The translations under genes were made by a program, and so were the position numbers. From assembly GCA_963920665.1 (NCBI GenBank), contig OY987272.1, forward strand, positions 1,989,001 through 2,053,000: DNA of 64,000 nt. The letters run 5' to 3'. The DNA comes from Straminergon stramineum (Eukaryota > Streptophyta > Bryopsida > Hypnales > Calliergonaceae). The first letter of the stretch is position 1, and each line of letters begins with the position of its first letter. The notes beneath the pieces were generated by a model. It worked only from the letters and a program-made list of their open reading frames with translations, made no database searches and was not told the DNA's origin. Shown here in pieces: positions 10,001 to 21,254 of the stretch.

Positions 10001-10556
10001 CCGCAAGAACAGACTAACACACCCTATCTCACTAAGGTCATCCTTTAGCTGGGATCTATCTCTCAACCTTTCCGGAATGGTTGGACAAACCATCCGGCCG
10101 GTGACCAAAGTCTTCCGGATATCTCCCTCCGCCATCTCAACTATTTAGGAATCTGAAGATACTATCACCTCTCGCGCGAGCACTAACTCACCACTCTTTC
10201 ACTTAGCTATGTGCGCACAAAACAGTTGTGGGAAAAGAGGAAGAGGAAATGGTAGTGGCGGGGTTAAGTACCCGTCAAAATACCGACCGTTCGTAAAGCG
10301 GACCGTTCACCTGTAACAGGTATCTATTTCTAGACCGGAAGTCTAGGTACTAGGCTATCGCTATCCGGGTTTCCGGAATCCGGATCCGTCCTGGGTTCTG
10401 TTACGGATTACCTGGAGCATCCGTTCAGTGTTAGTGAGATGTTTTAGGCTAAGAGGGTTCTAACCCTTTTTGCCTGTTAAGAATTTTGAAAAATTCTATA
10501 TACTTATACTTCTTTTAGTACTAACATGGTGACTTCTAAGATTACGGCTCGCGACA
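7071..10556 (-). mobile_element. 3.5-kb TGTCG...CGACA element A, target duplication GACAC
   Basis: The element starts TGTCGTACGCGTAGCG and ends GGCTCGCGACA. It is flanked by a 5-bp direct repeat, GACAC, at 7066-7070 and 10557-10561. The same ends bound element B at 51448-59550 with a different 5-bp repeat, so the borders are firm. TG...CA ends with 5-bp duplications are typical of LTR retrotransposon insertions, but no pair of LTRs is visible inside. It carries one gag-like gene on the minus strand and no reverse transcriptase or integrase. It may be a very long solo LTR with an internal gene, or a non-autonomous element. It interrupts gene 1. Confidence 0.85.
8171..10135 (-). pseudogene. Gag-like / plant transposon protein of element A
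   Basis: A single 655-codon frame runs from ATG 10135 (MAEGDIRKTLVTGRMVCPTI) to the stop at 8171. It has internal stops at 9734, 9137, 8864 and 8837. Comparison with element B shows that 9137 and 8864 are CAG in B and 8837 is CGG. In order it has an N-terminal globular part (about residues 1-190, including KFKNAAHSKEGYAISDC and IPILYPEKPTRVTVT), an acidic linker with EEEEDPEEDEQPLERRHRK, a coiled-coil stretch (VALEKEKADLQARLNWAQGE), and an acidic-then-basic tail (TPMKATPKATPRASLR). The family is probably the gag-position protein of plant retroelements; that is inference. Confidence 0.6.
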
Positions 10557-10561
10557 GACAC

Positions 10562-11296
10562 TGCGCTGTCGTTTGATCTAGTGGCCTGATTTTGAATTAG
10601 CCGTTGCTACGAAGTAGAGGTAGGCTGTAGGGACGCTATCGGCGTGGCTTCATTTTTATTCAAATATTGCTGCCACATTTCCCGGTTTTGCTTCTGTTCC
10701 ATAATCATGGTTTCCGTTAAGGAAGCAAACCTTCAATTCGTCTCCTCCTGGAGCCTTCTACTCTCCACCCTATCTGCCGCTTGGTCCTGACGCATACTCT
10801 CTTGTTGCCTCATCAAAGAAGCTAGCGTCTCTACAACAGACTTCATGGGGTCCACCTTCCTTTTCTTCGTCGGGCGCATATTCGAGGAAGGAGTCACTAG
10901 AGTAGCACATAGTCCTCCTGAAGCGTGCAATCATGAAGAGGTAGAAGACCGTGGTGGATCTTGGAAGGTGGATCGACCTGGCATCAAAATGTCATCGAGA
11001 CCTGCTTCATCATCCGAGCCCTCCTCCTCATTGTCTTCTTCCTCTTCTTCATCAAAGATTGCAGCCTTCCTCTTCTCTGCCCGACTACTTGGGGATCCTG
11101 TTGTGGACCTAATCTTCATCCTTGTTGAAGATGGTGTCGACTCTGACCCCATCACTGTCGGAAACTGTGTGGCATCAACAGGGTACCCAGTGTCTAGGAA
11201 ATCGTCTTTGTCAAGCTTCAATGCTAGAGTAGCAATGTCGCTCCACAAGTCGGATTCGATGTCTGGAACGGCTGCGTATACATTTACTGAACTCAT
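10562..11296 (-). pseudogene. Gene 1 exon after motif I, with acidic stretch
   Basis: A splice acceptor (cattgcag, complement of about 11297-11304) precedes ATGAGTTCAG. It joins in phase with the exon ending GCTGCATTG at 11593. The start (NVYAAVPDIESDLWSDIATLAL) occupies the place where a methyltransferase normally has its strand 2 acidic residue. Then come basic and very acidic stretches (DEEEEEDNEEEGSDDEAG), a nuclear-localisation-like RPTKKRKVDPMK and a Gln/Glu-rich coil. Stops occur near 10933, 10735 and 10601. Confidence 0.5.
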
Positions 11297-11343
11297 CTGC
11301 AATGTGTTCAAATTAATGTCTAGTTTAGAATTCCGTTGTTATT

Positions 11344-11579
11344 GCATTTCAGGTCGAACCGACCTGAATAAGCATAAAGTATAATAAATGGTGGCATTCT
11401 ATGAAGGTTAATTGATGGAGAAACTAAATGCATTACGTACAATACTGCAGATTAGGTCGAATTGACCTAAATAAAAATGAAGTACAATACATGGTGACAC
11501 TATATAACATTTTGTTGCTAGAGAAACTAAACAAAATACATCCAATAGTGCAGATCAGGTCGAACCGATCTGAATTGCA
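11344..11579. repeat. Three palindromic repeat copies in a gene 1 intron
   Basis: Copies lie at about 11344-11369, 11447-11471 and 11550-11579, spaced about 103 bases apart. All are in the intron between 11593 and 11296. The copy at 11344 is the best conserved (ttcaggtcg-aac-cgacctgaa). Confidence 0.8.
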
Positions 11580-11592
11580 TTCAATCACTTAC

Positions 11593-12361
11593 CAATGCAG
11601 CACACGTCAATTTGCTACCAGCGAAGACAGAGAAGACATTAGACCTTGGATTGCAAAATTTCTTCACAACCCATACGTAGAATTCCATTCTGAGCTCCAT
11701 ATTGTACATCCTAAAAGGGAGCTCATTGTATCTTTGTGGTTCTTTGTACACCGGTGTATCTGGAGCTATGAACTCCGGATATATTCTTGCTTGGTAGACA
11801 TTATCTAAGCTTTGAAGAAACATGAGCAACACTTTTTTGAGCACCTTAGCGTTGTTCGCTGGCAAATCCACCAGGCGTTCATTCTCTGCCGGATAATAAT
11901 CCACACATTGCATGTTGAAAGTCTTAAGAACTTCATTCCTCTCGACATATGCAAGAACTTGCACCTGGTCCTTCTCATCGGCACAGATGAATAACCAAGA
12001 CTTCACTTCCTCCAAGAGAGGATGCTTCATTTTTTCCATGGAAGTCAAGACTTCGTAGAAGAATGGCTTCTCCACCGTGGAATTCTCTTTCTGTAATACG
12101 CCCGGGATAGTTCTGAAGTCAATGACCCCCAACTTCACCTCCCTGGCCGTAGTGCTGGTCCATGCCATGCGCGGCCATAACAAATGCTTATTCTCCAAAA
12201 TTCGGTAGGGTCGGAGATAAGCGACGCCAGTTGGAGCTACAAAATCATTTCGTTTCTCAAGGAAGACTCTAAAAAACTCTGCTGCTAAAGGTGATATCTC
12301 TGCAGCCGTTTTGTTTCTTGTCTTCACTTACTTTGCTTGTGCAAAGAACGCTTCACCGAGC
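11593..12361 (-). pseudogene. Gene 1 exon with methyltransferase-like motif I
   Basis: The frame continues across the 1.1-kb insertion: removing 12367-13472 joins ...ATMNVLLE to RLGEAFFAQAK. One TAA follows (near 12333), which overlaps a GTAAGT string and could be a cryptic donor. Then the frame reads KTRNKTAAEISPLAAEFF to the exon end. The end NVFSVFAGSKLTCAAL fits the hydrophobic-xFAGS pattern of N4/N6-type DNA methyltransferase motif I, and the donor TTG/GTAAGTG is clean. No DPPY-type motif was recognised in this gene, so any catalytic role is doubtful. Confidence 0.5.
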
Positions 12362-12366
12362 CTCTC

Positions 12367-13467
12367 TGTCGCGCCCCTTAGTGACACTTACCACCTTAAA
12401 CTCACTTTCCAAACACTTAGCACCTTAGTGCCACTAAGGTTCACGCTCTCCTAACACTGCACATGCCACGCACCCACAATGTTAGGTTCCAACCCAAGTC
12501 ACAGGGTTCCCCATTCCTCCGTGACTCCCAATCCTTTCCTTCTAATCCTTAACTCCCACAAGACACCGGGCATGTCATTTGATGACATGGGGCGGAACTT
12601 CCATTGATGTCCAAGCAATCGGTGAGGCACTACTCCCACCAGTGCTAACCGCCCTTGAATGGGACCCAACTCCCCACTAGGCCCAACCCAACTCATTTCG
12701 GGACTCACTAATCGGGACTCACCCAACGGGACTCACACCATGGCCTAGTGTAGAGTGGGACACCACCCAACCGGTATCAAGGAGTGCACAAGCACTCCAT
12801 GGTAACACACAAGTGGTGGTGAGGCTCCAACACTAACCTCACCACCCGGGGCCACTTAGGCTCACCATGGCACCATCCGGGAGTGAGGAGGGAGACCACC
12901 CCTCCTCATAGTACTCTCTGCGGGATTCTGCAGCCCCCCCATACTAGAGGTCACCGGGAACCCCCAAGATGCACCCCATCTTGGAAGACCACCCATTTCT
13001 CCCGATTCGCACTACTTTGGGACTCCCGAACTTCCACCCGGCATAACTTTGCGGTCCGGGATCCAAATCGCACATGCGACCCCATTTTCGACATCTACGC
13101 GACGCGTAGATGCCGATGGACTACTCACTTGCTCCATTCGGATAAGTACTCGCAAAGATATCGCCCTCCAAAGATTCGGGACACTCCCGCCGCGGCCGGG
13201 ACACCCCCAACTTTGAACGCCCATAACTTTTGACTCGCAAGTCCAAATCACGCGTTCTTTGGACGGCTAGAAGCGTCTTCTCAAGACCTTTTCAAGCATG
13301 TATCACACGCCCTCAAATTCATCCGGATCAGAGCGCTACATCGCTCTGATCGCTCGGGACTCTCAGTCCCCCTCACCTCATCTCTTGCAAGGCTTGGGGA
13401 GTCACCCCCAATGTCCCCCTTGCTCACCAAGGTGGCACGGGCACGCCTTGTGATGAGGGTCGTGACA
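12367..13467. mobile_element. 1.1-kb solo-LTR-like element, target duplication CTCTC
   Basis: The element starts TGTCGCGCCCCTTAGTG and ends GATGAGGGTCGTGACA. A 5-bp repeat, CTCTC, flanks it at 12362-12366 and 13468-13472. It is much richer in C and G than its surroundings, with plus-strand C-rich text. The ends are inverted (TGTCGCG/CGTGACA). The size, TG...CA ends and 5-bp duplication fit a solo LTR left by recombination. It splits the coding sequence of gene 1. The open frames inside are not conserved and are not annotated as genes. Confidence 0.8.
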
Positions 13468-13472
13468 CTCTC

Positions 13473-14090
13473 TAGCAACACGTTCATAGTTGCACTTGTA
13501 ATACTGCGGGTTCTCTTGGATTCCCTCCAGTTGGCAACTATAAGTTCGTTGTTGGCGTTGAACAGTCCAAGGTCTGGGTCAATTTGGTGAAGCTCTCTCT
13601 TCACCAGTTGCTTTCTCTTTCGTCGCTCCACCCACTCCTTAGTACTATAACAGCTATCGAGGAGTCGAGGACCAACGATATCGTTTTGATAGTCACCTTC
13701 GGATACTTGAGGGTGCATTTAGGTCCCGACTGATTCAAAATATGCTTCCCCAACTTCCCCAAGTCATCATAGCTGAGATTTCCCAATGGCTTGAAATAAT
13801 CTCGACTCAGAGCGCAGCTCTCTTGCTTCCACTTCTCTTTCTCGTTGAACTTCATAAGTGTGTTTGGATCGAAGAACTCTCCGTGCGTAGAGTTGGTGAT
13901 GACTTCACTCCACAAATTATATACATGGGTAGGTGCGGTAATAATCTTAAGCTCGTTTATAAGTCTCATTTTATCTTCCGCCCCCTTTTTCTTTGATAGC
14001 ATGTGATTCTTGTTCACATCTATCATAGCAAAGCGTTGATGCACCGCTTTCTCAAACTCCTGCATATCATTATTCGAACAGCGTGTCAAG
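13473..14090 (-). pseudogene. Gene 1 middle exon, frameshifted
   Basis: The frame from about 14090 (LTRCSNNDMQEFEKAVHQRFAMIDV...) runs to about 13700, where it must shift to continue as HPQVSEGDYQNDIVGPRLL. That stretch ends at the LTR-like insertion. The later part is basic (EWVERRKRKQLVKRELHQ). No known domain is recognised. In the related gene 2, the corresponding place is occupied by exons 2-5. Confidence 0.45.
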
Positions 14091-14184
14091 CTTTGAATAA
14101 ATGAAGACAATATTCAATAAATCAATTGTTCAGATGTCCTATGCTTCACATGCAATTTCGCATTGACGATGGCACCACTACTAT

Positions 14185-14212
14185 TGCAATTCAGGTTGAA
14201 CCGATCTGAATT
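14185..14212. repeat. Palindromic repeat copy in a gene 1 intron
   Basis: gcaattcaggttg-aac-cgatctgaatta lies directly after a splice donor (AGG/GTGAGTAATTC on the minus strand), within the short intron between 14213 and 14091. Confidence 0.75.
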
Positions 14213-15664
14213 ACTCACCCTAAATTTTGTTGTTTCCTTCAATGACTCTCTATTCCGTCGAGCCATCTGGACTGTTCCAACAGCAACCGCGTCCTTTGGA
14301 TTCTTTGGGCTACCCATGTTCACCCATACGGTTCTTGCCCCAAGAATGTTAGTGGCCCAGGACGATTGTATTGCTTGGAAGTGGTTGACGCGATTGTAAT
14401 AGGCAGAGATGGACCGCAACTTCTCAGCATCATTTGACCACACAATAAAACAATTCTACTTTTCGAACTCCCTTTGCGTCGCCTCGTCAATCCCCCTATC
14501 TTCCTCCATCATCATCCTGCTTGTAGCAATGCTATGCTGACCATTGATGATGTAGAACAAGCCATGTTGAACATCCTCCCACTTTGTTGGCTTCTTCGTG
14601 GGACCAACTAGCATCACACAGAGGGTTTGTTTGGTGCTCTTGTCTGGGATGTTGACAAGCCAGTTCATCATGGACTCCACCAAATGGGTCTCTAAGACTC
14701 GGATGTTGAATTCAGCGGGTGCTTCAATCAACTGCTCCAGGGGAAGCACTTTCTTCTCATTCACCCCTAAAAAATACGTGTCCGTGCATGTCTCCCAAAA
14801 CTTTTTATAGACCGCACTCACAGTTTTATAGTCCGGTCTGCAGTTCGTCTGCAACGCTTGGGGCACCATTGCCATTAGATCTGCATAACTCAACTCTCCT
14901 AAACCCGACTGCTCGGATGTCTTCTCTGCGGGTTTTTCTGCAAAGGGTGAGCCCAATGGACTGCTTCGTGTCACAGACGTTGGTGTTGGAGGTAGCTTCT
15001 TATTCCTCTTCCCTCGACCTTAAGATCCTTGTGTTTGTGTCCCCATGGATGGTTGACCTTCACCATGAGTACCCAATTCAATAGAGACTGTTCGAGGAGC
15101 CATAAACGATTGTTGCATTGTGTGCTTCTCTTTAAGCACTTCGAATGAATTAAAAAGATAACGCAATTTAGTACAGAGATACTTTCCTATCAAAGGTGAA
15201 CCGTCCGCGTCACTATAATAGTTCTCGTCTACCTTCTTCTCTAGGTTCTTGATCTCGCTACTATAAGGCGTAGGCTCCAGACTCCAAAGGAAAGGTACCA
15301 TCGTGAAAGGGATCTCCTCCGAGTTAAAGGTAAGAGTGAAGTGGTATTGCTTGTCGATTGCTAATTCACTCTTTGTTGTCACGCAGCGTACTTTGATATG
15401 TGGGTAGACGTCATTAATAACGTCCTTGACCTTCTCTTCGTAAGAAAGAGGAATAAAGATTTTTGATTTCTTGAATTTCATATTGAAGACCATGTTGTCC
15501 GTATGGGGCACCATGGTCAGACTCCAAGCTTCGACTTGGTCGGGATCACTAAACTCCCAGAAATCTCCTTCGATCATCATCTCGTCATCATCATACTCGT
15601 CCTCTAGTCTTGTAGTGGTCAGACGAGTAAAATAGGCATTCAGATTTAGAATTTGGTCTTCCAT
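14213..15664 (-). pseudogene. Gene 1 first exon(s) with ParB-like motif
   Basis: The exon starts at ATG 15664 (MEDQILNLNAYFTRLTT) and runs in one frame to about 14213, with a TAA near 15022 and a TAG near 14458, both explicable by C-to-T. Residues about 1-200 form an acidic, globular-looking domain of unknown function. Further on, IRVLETHLVESMMNWLV and then LFYIINGQHSIATSRMM follow the layout of the ParB/sulfiredoxin fold, where a (D/N)G(H/Q)(H)R-type motif binds nucleotide. The Arg of the usual motif is Ser here. The following NCFIVWSNDAEKLRSISAYYN lies just past the second stop, showing that the frame was once continuous. Confidence 0.55.
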
Positions 15665-15765
15665 TCTGCATGAAGAATGAATCTATGAGTTAATACATTC
15701 CTTGAATGAACTCGTTTAAATCACATATATTGTTCATGAGTCAAATTCAATTCCTACGGCCATGG

Positions 15766-16640
15766 GCAGTTCAAGTCGGCCCGACCTGAACGATGATACA
15801 TTGCGATGGATATTCTAGTATTATCATATCAATTTATCTAAACAGATTCTCTTAAGATTATTTTGACTTGAAGTATTGGATGTTCGGGATTGATTTCTAT
15901 TACTACTCACATTTTAGTGGTAATTGTGACAATTGTACTCCGTTACTGATATCTGGTATTGCAGTTCAGGTCGCCCTGACCTAAATTGCTCATTAGTCTC
16001 TTGTTAGACGAATGCTATATTCTTTGTATTTGTTCATATTTTTCCGAATTGATATTTATTTGATGAGTGTATGAATTCAGCAAAATCTCTTCTTTTAATT
16101 GTTTAATTTTCTCCTTCTTCTGTGTTGCTTTCGGATTCATTCTTTCGTCGTATTGTGTCATTCATGATTTGCCCAATGAATGATTATAATGTTAGGTTTT
16201 GTATTTCAATTTGGGTCCAACAGATTTTCAACGATGGTTTTGGGGTTTACGGATATTCTCTTTGATTTCTATCCTTTATATTTTCAACTGAAATGAGTAG
16301 TAGTAATGAAAGTATTCTGACTGATTGTGTATTAGCTAAATTTCGTTTACTTCTGTGTACTTCAGGTCGTCCGGACCTGAATTGCACTTATATGATTGGT
16401 TCTTTATGCGCGTTGGGGTCTGTGTTTCTTCTGACTTCTGTGCAATTCAGGTCGGGACGACCTAAATTGCACTTATGTGATTGATGCTTTCCAAGTCTTA
16501 TGGCCTATCTTTCTTCTTACTTCTGTGCAATTCAGGTTGGGATGACCTAAATTCCACTTATGCTAATGGTAATTTAAAAGTTGCGGTTCTAGGATTTCTT
16601 TTCAGTTTTGTGTAGTTCAGTCCGCCCCAACCTGAACTGC
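15766..16640. repeat. Cluster of six palindromic repeats upstream of gene 1
   Basis: Copies lie at about 15766-15791, 15961-15989, 16358-16386, 16441-16470, 16525-16556 and 16611-16640. The last four are spaced about 84 bases apart and share a flanking phrase (acttctgtg..a before the repeat), so they look like a small tandem array of a longer unit. They lie upstream of the gene 1 start, possibly in its 5' leader or promoter. Confidence 0.8.
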
Positions 16641-16649
16641 ATTTTAGTG

Positions 16650-17390
16650 GTGAATAAAACTTTTCCTTATCATCTTCTGTGATACTTATATGATACCTGT
16701 GTGATATCCGGTGATACCCGGTGATACCCTGAGCAAACCCTACGGGAGGAATAAGCAAACCTACATCAACCTATGCAGAGACCCTATATAGACCCCAAGC
16801 GAACCCTAAGTGAACCCTAAGCACTAAACGTGATTCAAAAAAACCTCAGAAGCACCCTAAACCCTAAACCTGAAACCACAAACCATGAGAAGCGAACATG
16901 ATAAACAAGGAACACAAAAGAAAGAATGTCATCCAAAAGAGAATCCACACAATAGCAAACCCTAAAACAAAAAACACAAGAACAAGTGCAAACCACAGAC
17001 CACAATTTGCATACATCAAGCTCCAGAAAAAATGAAGACGACCTACAGTTGCCAATGAACAAAAAGTACGTGGAATAAAAAGCAAATAGGGGGAAGTGTA
17101 AGTGACATTACATTTCTAAGATAGAGCTTCACAAATGTGAGAAAATGAAAAGCGCTCCACATCAATGAAGCTCATGCCCGCAGCAACAACCCTGAACATT
17201 TTCATAGTGGAATAAGCGCTATGGAAGACAACCCAAATTGATAAAATTTTGGACAGAGAAGGCGGTTCAGCATAAGCCAAAACAAGGCTAAACCCTAAAC
17301 ATTACGAAAGCAGAAACCCTAAAACCTAGCACTACAAAGAAACTGAGAGTAGGGAAGGAGACTTACCCTAAAGCGTATAGAAGACGAGGG
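16650..17390. other. No gene; telomere-like hexamers
   Basis: The stretch contains scattered accctaa-type strings (16790-16870), which look like degenerate plant telomere repeats, and otherwise nothing recognisable. The minus-strand frames here are low-complexity. Confidence 0.4.
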
Positions 17391-17394
17391 CGAG

Positions 17395-17700
17395 GAGCGT
17401 GGAGCGGAAACTCAATCTGCAGAGGAAGTGCAGGAGGAGCAGGAGCGGAAGCAGAAGCGCACAAAAAGCTCAATCTGCAATCAGCCAGCGAAGCTCACGG
17501 GAAGCGCACGAGGAGGAGGAACAGAAGGAGGAGCCGAAGCACAAGCGCCAGCTGAAGCGAAGCGCCCAGAAGCACACGAGGAGGAGAGGAAGCGCCAACT
17601 GAAGCGGAGCGCCCACAAAACCCACGAGGAGGAAGACCAGAAGCAAAAGGGAGAAGCGCAAAGCGAAGCGCAACAACTGGAAACCCTAAGTGAGAGCGTA
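17395..17700. repeat. Purine-rich degenerate tandem repeat
   Basis: GA-rich text repeats the phrase gaagcgcacgaggagg with variations (for example near 17505, 17570 and 17620), giving a period of roughly 60 bases. It yields open frames on both strands rich in Glu/Lys/Arg or Ser/Cys/Leu, which are by-products of the composition. Confidence 0.55.
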
Positions 17701-17759
17701 GACAAGTTGAATCTCCACGTCGTGGGAGAGAGACAATCCCTTCACCGTCCGTTGTGACC

Positions 17760-19137
17760 CCCAATCCTGCGGAACAAGACCCAAGGCTGTGGGATTTTAA
17801 AATTTTAGAGTACTTTATTAGGGTCCATAGACAATTTTATACTATGATAGGACTGTAATAATTTATACTACTTGTATACATGAACCCTTAATCCTTGAAA
17901 GGCTCTTGGGGTCCCTTTGTACGACCGATATATTGCTTTATAAGTCTTCAACTGTTGTTTAATAGATGACTTATGATACATTTGTTTTTAATACTACAAT
18001 CATGATAATTAATTTGCTTAATGACGAAAAGTATTTGGTCAATTTTTTCTTCATCAAATACCACCAAATACATAATGTACTATACGGACCCAAAAGGCAT
18101 TCAGGCCTTTCTAGGGTTAAACACCATGGATGTCATTTTCTGTCCAAAAAAAGTATATTTATGTACGACTAAGGTGCAATTGTTAATTCCTATATTTTTG
18201 TGCACGAAAACAAACATGAGCCAAGAGAATAAACATACATAGTTACAATGACCCTAAACCTCGAAATATACTCCATGTTTATTAAATAGCATATTCTAAT
18301 GAATTGATTTAGGGAAGATTGTAGTTTTAGGTTGTAATTTGAAAAGAATAATGATTCACTTCAATCTATGAAACTCATTGTTAATGTTTTATAGTTGAAT
18401 GATTTTCACCTATTGATTCGAGGGTCTAACCCTAATAGATAATTTCATCGGTCACAATCTTTAACCTCTTCATTTTTTTAATTGTATTCACAAAGCTTTC
18501 TCGCACATCTTGAACCCTCTATAGAATTTTATTTACTAATATAGCAATTTATGGGTGAGAATCTATATGCTAATCGTTTCCTTCTTTATGTTCGTAAAGC
18601 ATTCTCACACTCCTGTAGTGCACAAATATCTTTAGGTGTGGTTAGGACCCTTAACCGTCCTCATTTTTGTGTTTTGCATCATTCAAAATGTATAAGAAGT
18701 TCAATGTTCGGGTGAATGTCTAGTATTTAATCCTTATGCAAGAACTAGTGGTTCCTTGAAGTCTTTTACTAATGTTGTAAATTGCGAAAAAAATAAAAAA
18801 ATAAAAATTTTGGGTAATCATAGATATTGCAAAACATTACAACTTTCCACATTGTTGATTGTTTTGTACATTCAAACATGAACTGTAGGAGTATTCTAAA
18901 TTGGTCATCGACTTTACAATAGTAGGTTATTTATAATCTTTATTGACTTTGTAGACAAGAGAAGCATACTAGAGGACGGTTTAATTTTGCATAAAGAGAA
19001 TTTTTTAAAATTTGGCCTAAATAAGAAGAGGTCATACAATTGGGATTCAAATGTTTGAAAAAATTCTCACAAAGATGTTTTAAGCATTTATAGTTTTATA
19101 AATTCATAGGAACATGACACTTATACTGTAACTTACA
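17760..19137. other. AT-rich, no feature seen
   Basis: There is no open frame with a recognisable protein, and no clear repeat or splice pattern. Homopolymer A and T runs are common. Confidence 0.4.
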
Positions 19138-19757
19138 GGCAATGGTTAGCTTTGGGTATCATTTTTTGGACATACTAATTAGATGGTTTTTGTTTAAGTC
19201 CTCCAAAACTTGTCTAAATTGTTCATTTTGATCAATAACAAAAGACCCTAAAATGAACCAAAAAATTCTTGTGCCTCAACGGGGTAATAATATATATTTG
19301 TAATGCCTTTTTTTTTTGGGATTAAATTCTTTGGATATATTGATAGAAGCAAGAAAAAAATGGTAAATTTTGAGATTTGCAAGCATTATAGTGCACAATT
19401 GATTAAATTTTTTTTTTTTAATTATTTATTTTTTGTATGTAAACAATAAATATAACTAAGGAATATTCAAAAATAATATTAAAATAAAATTATTTGATAA
19501 TCTACATGCTTGTTATTATTTAAGGGTTCTAGGTACTTATGACAAAACTTACTTTTTCAACTAAATCCTAAACCCTGAACTTCTTTCATTGAGATTAATT
19601 TTTTTTACATCATACATTAGTAATGAAGTCAATTACAATTACATTCTATGAAATCATATCTTATTATATTTAAAAGAGAAAGTTTGTTAACAGAATGGAA
19701 TGGATTGATATTGTATTTTTAAACAATTCTTTTGGTATCCAAAGCTAACCATTGCCC
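19138..19757. mobile_element. MITE-like element, about 0.62 kb
   Basis: The left end reads ggcaatggttagctttgggta, and the complement of the right end reads ggcaatggttagctttggata. This gives terminal inverted repeats of about 20 bases with one mismatch. The flanks (cttaca on the left, cttgta on the right) may be an imperfect target duplication. The interior is AT-rich without coding capacity, as usual for such elements. The superfamily cannot be named. Confidence 0.6.
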
Positions 19758-21254
19758 TTGTATAATAAATACAAAATTTCATGTACTTCCAATAGTTGAT
19801 TCGAAGGTGTGTACGGCATTCCTTATTTGTGTATAGAACTATTAATGATGGGACAAATAGACACTTACAATGTTAGTGATTTATTATTATTTGTTGGCAT
19901 TGTAAACTATACAAACATGGTAGAAGTTCGAATTTGCAAGTACTTTGGCCATTCACTACAAACTGAATTGAGGAAGGTCATCAAATTGGTAAGAATCCAT
20001 ACTAGAAAAAATACACAAAGGAACAATAATTATTTATAAAAGCTTGTATAAATTCATAAAACGCTTTACTTCTACTATAATTTCTAGGAATTGGAGTAAA
20101 CAGTTTTCTTAAAATTATGTTCAGTGTAAGGTACTTATTGACTACAATAAATTGGTAAAATTATGATTCAAGAGAAGTTGAAGCCCCATGTACACAACTC
20201 CTATATCACATGTAGGGGGCGTTGGCATTAAAACAGCTTATAGGACAATTTATGTAAAAATTACATCAAATGAAAATGGCAAAAAAGGTAGGTGAAGACC
20301 AAAGTCCACTAAAAAAATGAACAAGTGTTATAAAATGTTGGGTTCTATATGTCTTAGAGAATATTCACCATATATACGAGTCATTACAACACTATTATGT
20401 AATCTTCAAAAACTCCTTTGAGAAGTGTCCACCAATTATAACCGTAAAATTCATTAATAGTATTCTATTTATAATAAAAAAATCTTCAATGTTTACCAGA
20501 AAGATTAAAAAGTAAGGTACCTTGCTCGAGGATACATGTATTTTGTAAATTATTATAATTAGGTTTATAATGCCATTATTGCTTTCATTATAATTACATT
20601 TATGGATTCCTTCAAAATACTACTATAAGAATTTTCTACATGAAAACTAGATAATCCCATTCACATTGGACTATAATGCATTGTATAATTACTATCAGGG
20701 CCATATAATATGTGAGGATCCTACCAATGTTTCATCAATAATGCATTGAAAAAAAGGAAAAACACTAGTTTAGTGTATTCAAGAACATTCAATACAAAAA
20801 ATGCTATAAAATTATGTAAACTCTCCTTCTTTAATTTGCCATTGATTCATTTTAGTGTAAGTTCTATATTCTTTTACTTATAAATTGTGTTCATAAAACA
20901 ACATGAACTAGGTCATCTTAGATCTAAATCACAACACGAATTCAACTCCAAAAAATTCCCAACATTTCTAATTCAATAAATCCTTCATAATCTAATTATT
21001 GACAACTAGTTTGTTCATTTCATTACCAAACTTCTGGCAAGATTAATAGAGTAACTAAACATGAAATGCCACAAGACAATATTCATTTACAACTTTTTAA
21101 TATTTTGAAAATAGACAATAAATGTAAGCTTCTAAACTTCTGAGAATTAATTTGTATACTAACATTGTCAATCATATAAGAAACAAAATAGTTTTATTGT
21201 AACAAATCCTTATTCAGTTTTATCATCTAATTTTCTCCAAAGAAAAGATGTGGA
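19758..21254. other. AT-rich, no feature seen
   Basis: No gene or repeat could be supported. A short plus-strand frame at 19809-20039 has no recognisable content. Confidence 0.4.

Larger units (their letters stand above)
6786..15664 (-). pseudogene. ParB-like / methyltransferase-like gene 1, broken by two insertions
   Basis: A multi-exon minus-strand gene can be followed from ATG 15664 to a stop at 6786. In order it holds an acidic N-terminal domain (about 15664-15020), a ParB/sulfiredoxin-like segment with YIINGQHSIATSRMM (about 14560-14510), a linker (13601-14090), and a domain ending NVFSVFAGSKLTCAAL, which resembles methyltransferase motif I (about 11660-11593). A spliced exon (MSSVNVYAAVPDIESD, from 11296) follows, then an acidic/coiled tail. 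A 1.1-kb LTR-like element (12367-13467) and a 3.5-kb element (7071-10556) sit in the coding sequence, and removing each restores the frame. There are also in-frame stops near 15022, 14458, 12333, 10933, 10735 and 10601, and a frameshift near 13700. A related gene lies at 59932-64000. Domain assignments rest on short motifs only. Confidence 0.6.

Noticed and set aside
7071..10556. Element A considered as a Transib-like or Ginger-like DNA transposon because of its 5-bp duplication
   Set aside because: The ends do not match the Transib CAC(A/T) type and no transposase or integrase is present. An LTR-related origin fits the TG...CA ends better, although Ginger is not fully excluded.
12499..13251. 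Open frames inside the 1.1-kb LTR-like element
   Set aside because: They are short, overlap on both strands and have no domain. The sequence lies within a precisely bounded insertion that looks non-coding.
17399..17764. Glu/Lys/Arg-rich and Cys/Leu/Ser-rich frames on both strands
   Set aside because: Purine-rich tandem repeat; composition explains the open frames.
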